DNA from: Alphaproteobacteria bacterium
Lineage (GTDB): Bacteria > Pseudomonadota > Alphaproteobacteria > Reyranellales > Reyranellaceae
Assembly: GCA_016870115.1 (NCBI GenBank)
Contig: VGCH01000001.1
Location: 186,001 to 250,000 of the forward strand
Length of the DNA: 64,000 bases
Direction: 5' to 3'
Below, in pieces: positions 61,842 to 64,000 of this stretch (position 1 is its first letter; each line of letters opens with the position of its first letter). The notes below the pieces were generated by a model, which searched no databases, had not been told where the DNA came from, and saw nothing but the letters and a program-made list of their open reading frames with translations. The position numbers and the translations under genes were made by a program.

Positions 61842-62435
61842 ATGGGCGAGATCCTGCTGCTGGACGCCATGGGCGTCCTCTACCGGGCGGGCGACGATGT
61901 CGCCGAGCTCCTTGTGCCGTTCGTCCGCCAGCATGGCCAGGCAACGCTCACGCCCGGCGAGGTCGACCGCGCCTACGTGACGGCGAGCCTCGGTGAGATG
62001 GACGCGCCCACTCTATGGCGGCGCCTCGGCGTCGATCCGGCGCTCGAGGACGACTATCTCGCCGGCCATCGTCTGATCGAGCGGACGTTGGACGCCCTGC
62101 CGCGTCTTCGGACGCGCTATGCCCGGGTTGGGTGTCTCTCCAACGACGTTGCGGCCTGGTCGGTCAAGCTGCGCCAACACTTCGACCTCGAACGCTGGAT
62201 CGACCCGTGGTTCATCAGCGGCGATCTGGGGCTGCGCAAACCGTCGCCGGAAATCTACCGCCTCGTCCTCGCGCGACTGGGCGTGCAGCCGGACCACGTG
62301 ATCTTTGTCGATGACCGACCCAAGAACCTGGACGCGGCCCGCGAGCTCGGGATTCGCACGGTCCTGTTCGACGCGCGCGACGCGTTGTCCGACTCACATC
62401 ATCGCAGAATTCGGAGCCTCTCCGAGCTTCTGTGA
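61842..62435 (+). CDS. HAD-family hydrolase
   Basis: A 197-residue haloacid-dehalogenase-like phosphatase, HAD-IA type. ILLLDAMGVLYRAGDD contains the first motif with the nucleophile Asp (D-A-M-G-V; the general acid two residues on is Met in place of Asp), VGCLSNDVAAW the second, LRKPSPEIY the third Lys, and FVDDRPKNLDAARELG the fourth. The missing second Asp (DxM in place of DxD) means that phosphatase activity is uncertain. ATG at 61842 is divergent from the rho promoter, about 20 bases apart. Confidence 0.85.
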   Translation: MGEILLLDAMGVLYRAGDDVAELLVPFVRQHGQATLTPGEVDRAYVTASLGEMDAPTLWRRLGVDPALEDDYLAGHRLIERTLDALPRLRTRYARVGCLSNDVAAWSVKLRQHFDLERWIDPWFISGDLGLRKPSPEIYRLVLARLGVQPDHVIFVDDRPKNLDAARELGIRTVLFDARDALSDSHHRRIRSLSELL

Positions 62436-62443
62436 GGGCGGCG

Positions 62444-62827
62444 TCACACGGGCCGATGGTCGGTGGCCGCTCCGGGCGTGATGAACAACAAGCGGCCGGG
62501 GGCGCGGACGATTCCGCGATGCCAGACACCTCGCGGAACCACCAGCGTGTCGCCCGGCGCCAGATCGACGCGCCGCTCCCCCGCCGGCTCCTCCAGCACC
62601 AGCGTCATCGCGCCCGACAAGAGGGTGAGGATTTCATCGCCCGACGGGTGGCGTTCCCAGTGGCTCCAATCGTCCTGCTGGTCGACGGCGCCCATCAGCC
62701 TGCCGGTTCGCAGCTCGGGCCGATGGATGTCGCGCGCCCAGAACTCCTGCCCTCCGGACAAGATTTCCGCTGAGTCGTCGGGTCGCAGATGGAGGTAGGA
62801 GTTCGCGAGTTTGAATGCGTCACTCAT
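62444..62827 (-). CDS. Single-domain cupin protein
   Basis: A 127-residue beta-barrel. HWERHPSGDEILTLLSGAMTLVLEE gives the first cupin motif (His, His-type and Glu ligands), and LAPGDTLVVPRGVWHRGIV the second with its His. Small cupins of this kind include isomerases, dioxygenases and sensor proteins; the reaction is not evident. The ATG (62827) overlaps the stop of the upstream dehydrogenase gene (ATGA), linking it to that unit. Confidence 0.82.
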   Translation of the reverse strand: MSDAFKLANSYLHLRPDDSAEILSGGQEFWARDIHRPELRTGRLMGAVDQQDDWSHWERHPSGDEILTLLSGAMTLVLEEPAGERRVDLAPGDTLVVPRGVWHRGIVRAPGRLLFITPGAATDHRPV

Positions 62828-63738
62828 CCCGATTTCTCCGCCAGGGTTTCGGCATAACGCATGATCTCGGTGTGGTCGGCCGATTTGCCGAGCGCGCGGT
62901 CCGCCTCGGTCCAATAGCGGGCGGCCTCGGCCAACATCGGCATGTTCACCTTGAGGTGCGTCGCGACATCGGCCGCCGTGCGCAGGTCCTTGGCCATCAG
63001 CGACGCCGCGAAGCCCGCGTTGAAGCTGCGCGACACCACGAACTGCCGGCCCTTCACCTCGGTCGAGTTGCTGCGGCCGGTCGAGCTGTTGAACACGTCG
63101 ACCATCGTGCCGGGGTCAAGCCCGAAAGCCTCGCCAACCACCAGCGCCTCGCACATCGCGACCAGACTGGAGGCGGAGAGGAAGTTGTTCAGCGCCTTCA
63201 GCGCGTGACCCGCGCCCACGGAGCCGCAGAGCGTGATGGTCTTGCCCATCGCCTCCAGCGCTGGGCGCGCGCGGTCGAGATCGGCGGCGCCGCCGCCCAC
63301 CATGATCGAGAGCGAACCGTCGATCGCCCGCTTCACGCCGCCCGAGACCGGCGCATCGAGCGTGGCGATGCCGCGCGCCGCGAGGTCGCGGGCAAGCTGG
63401 GCAGTATCGACGGGGTTGGACGAGCTCATGTCGATGACAAGCGCGCCTGCCGCCAAATCCTCGCGCGCGGCATCGCGACCTGTCACCACGGCGTCGCGCA
63501 CGATCTTGCCGTCCGGCAGCATGGTGACCAGCAGCGCGGCGCCCTGCGCCGCGGCGCGCGGCGAGGCGGTCGCCACCGCTGCGGGGCAAAGACCGACGAA
63601 CTCCGATACGGCCTTCTGCGAGACATCGAAGATGCGCAGCGCGAAGCCCGCTTCGGCCAGGCGCCGCGCCATCGGCCGACCCATCATGCCGAGCCCGATG
63701 AAGGCGATCGTGGCGGGCGGTCGAATGGCTCCGGTCAT
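62824..63738 (-). CDS. Beta-hydroxyacid dehydrogenase (3-hydroxyisobutyrate dehydrogenase family)
   Basis: A 304-residue NAD(P)-dependent dehydrogenase. IAFIGLGMMGRPMARRLAEAGF is the dinucleotide site, VIDMSSSNPVDTAQLARDLAARG leads to DAPVSGGVKRAIDGSLSIMVGG, the substrate loop, and GAGHALKALNNFLSAS carries the catalytic Lys. It may act on 3-hydroxyisobutyrate, tartronate semialdehyde or similar. Its ATG overlaps the stop of the GNAT gene, and it shares the message with the cupin downstream. Confidence 0.92.
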   Translation of the reverse strand: MTGAIRPPATIAFIGLGMMGRPMARRLAEAGFALRIFDVSQKAVSEFVGLCPAAVATASPRAAAQGAALLVTMLPDGKIVRDAVVTGRDAAREDLAAGALVIDMSSSNPVDTAQLARDLAARGIATLDAPVSGGVKRAIDGSLSIMVGGGAADLDRARPALEAMGKTITLCGSVGAGHALKALNNFLSASSLVAMCEALVVGEAFGLDPGTMVDVFNSSTGRSNSTEVKGRQFVVSRSFNAGFAASLMAKDLRTAADVATHLKVNMPMLAEAARYWTEADRALGKSADHTEIMRYAETLAEKSG

Positions 63739-64000
63739 GCAGCTTCCTCCAGCACGAGAACGTAGAACGGCAGCTCCCGACCCGGAATCGAATCCGATGG
63801 CGCGTTCCGCACGAAGCGCGCGCCCATGCGCTCGTAGAAGGGCGCAGCATTGGGGTCGGCCAGGATCGTGAGAGCGCGGGCGCCGCCGTCGCGCGCCAAC
63901 GCGCAGGACGCCTTGAACAAGGCCCGTCCCGCGCCTCTTCCCATGGCCGGGGGATCGACAAAGAGAAGATCGAGGTCGGCGATCGCGCCCTGCGGGTCCA
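63735..64000 (-). CDS. GNAT family acetyltransferase, C-terminal part (cut by window edge)
   Basis: The reverse frame is open to the right edge and shows DLDLLFVDPPAMGRGAGRALFKA, the GNAT beta4 strand and the acetyl-CoA pyrophosphate loop (here G-R-G-A-G), then ADPNAAPFYERMGARFV, the last helix and strand of the fold. The N-terminal half lies outside. The gene overlaps the dehydrogenase start (ATGA). Acceptor unknown. Confidence 0.85.
   Translation of the reverse strand, partial: DPQGAIADLDLLFVDPPAMGRGAGRALFKASCALARDGGARALTILADPNAAPFYERMGARFVRNAPSDSIPGRELPFYVLVLEEAA

Noticed and set aside
60155-61996. 613-codon forward frame opposite rho
   Set aside because: Antisense shadow; rho is unambiguous on the reverse strand.

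Overview
The window is GC-rich chromosomal DNA of an alphaproteobacterium. The case for this is the very large NAD-specific glutamate dehydrogenase, an EipB/DUF1849 envelope protein, SecB, the rpmH-rnpA-yidD-yidC-engB-argB order, dapD, and the maf/aroE/coaE/dnaQ/secB/rho neighbourhood. Three CaiB/BaiF CoA-transferases, an acyl-CoA dehydrogenase and an orphan Bug-type binding protein resemble metabolically versatile Rhodospirillales-type soil or water bacteria; this finer placement is inference. I see no rRNA, tRNA, CRISPR, prophage or insertion sequence. Genes are tightly packed, often with 1- or 4-base stop/start overlaps.

Left part (1-13400): a secreted DUF1223 protein cut by the left edge; a zinc/manganese-type ABC transporter behind a Zur-like operator and a possible 38-residue membrane peptide; a YeeE/YedE transporter and an epoxide-hydrolase-like enzyme; a short exported peptide; a cluster of palindromic repeats; an acyl-CoA dehydrogenase with two CoA-transferases; msrB; and the 1595-residue glutamate dehydrogenase.

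Middle (13400-35400): nrdAB behind DnaA-box-like sites, with eipB apparently starting at CTG inside the nrdB stop; a PPOX flavoprotein/desaturase/alpha-beta hydrolase operon; a reverse operon of copper ATPase, MscS channel, DJ-1/PfpI protein and hydrolase; a glycosyltransferase; an Ldh-type dehydrogenase/GST/DUF985 operon; an EamA exporter; a DUF1499 protein; and a reverse operon of TVP38 protein, flavin disulfide-type oxidoreductase and orphan histidine kinase.

Right part (35400-64000): the ribosome/RNase P/membrane insertion cluster with a 19-codon relay ORF; argB and def; a GntR-controlled dioxygenase/dehydrogenase operon with a palindrome over the regulator's start codon; dapD; a racemase-like CoA-transferase; a gentisate-dioxygenase-like cupin divergent from a Bug protein; secB, dnaQ and coaE with a TMEM43 homologue; a PQQ-type dehydrogenase with maf, aroE and a thioesterase; rho, with an unusual Ser/Thr-rich insertion, a consensus-like promoter and a leader ORF overlapping its start; and HAD, cupin, beta-hydroxyacid dehydrogenase and GNAT genes at the edge.

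No single large unknown system stands out. The most novel-looking material is small: short coupled ORFs at the zinc operon, rnpA/yidD and rho, two probable CTG starts in CTGA overlaps, and the GntR/PhyH/SAF-dehydrogenase operon.
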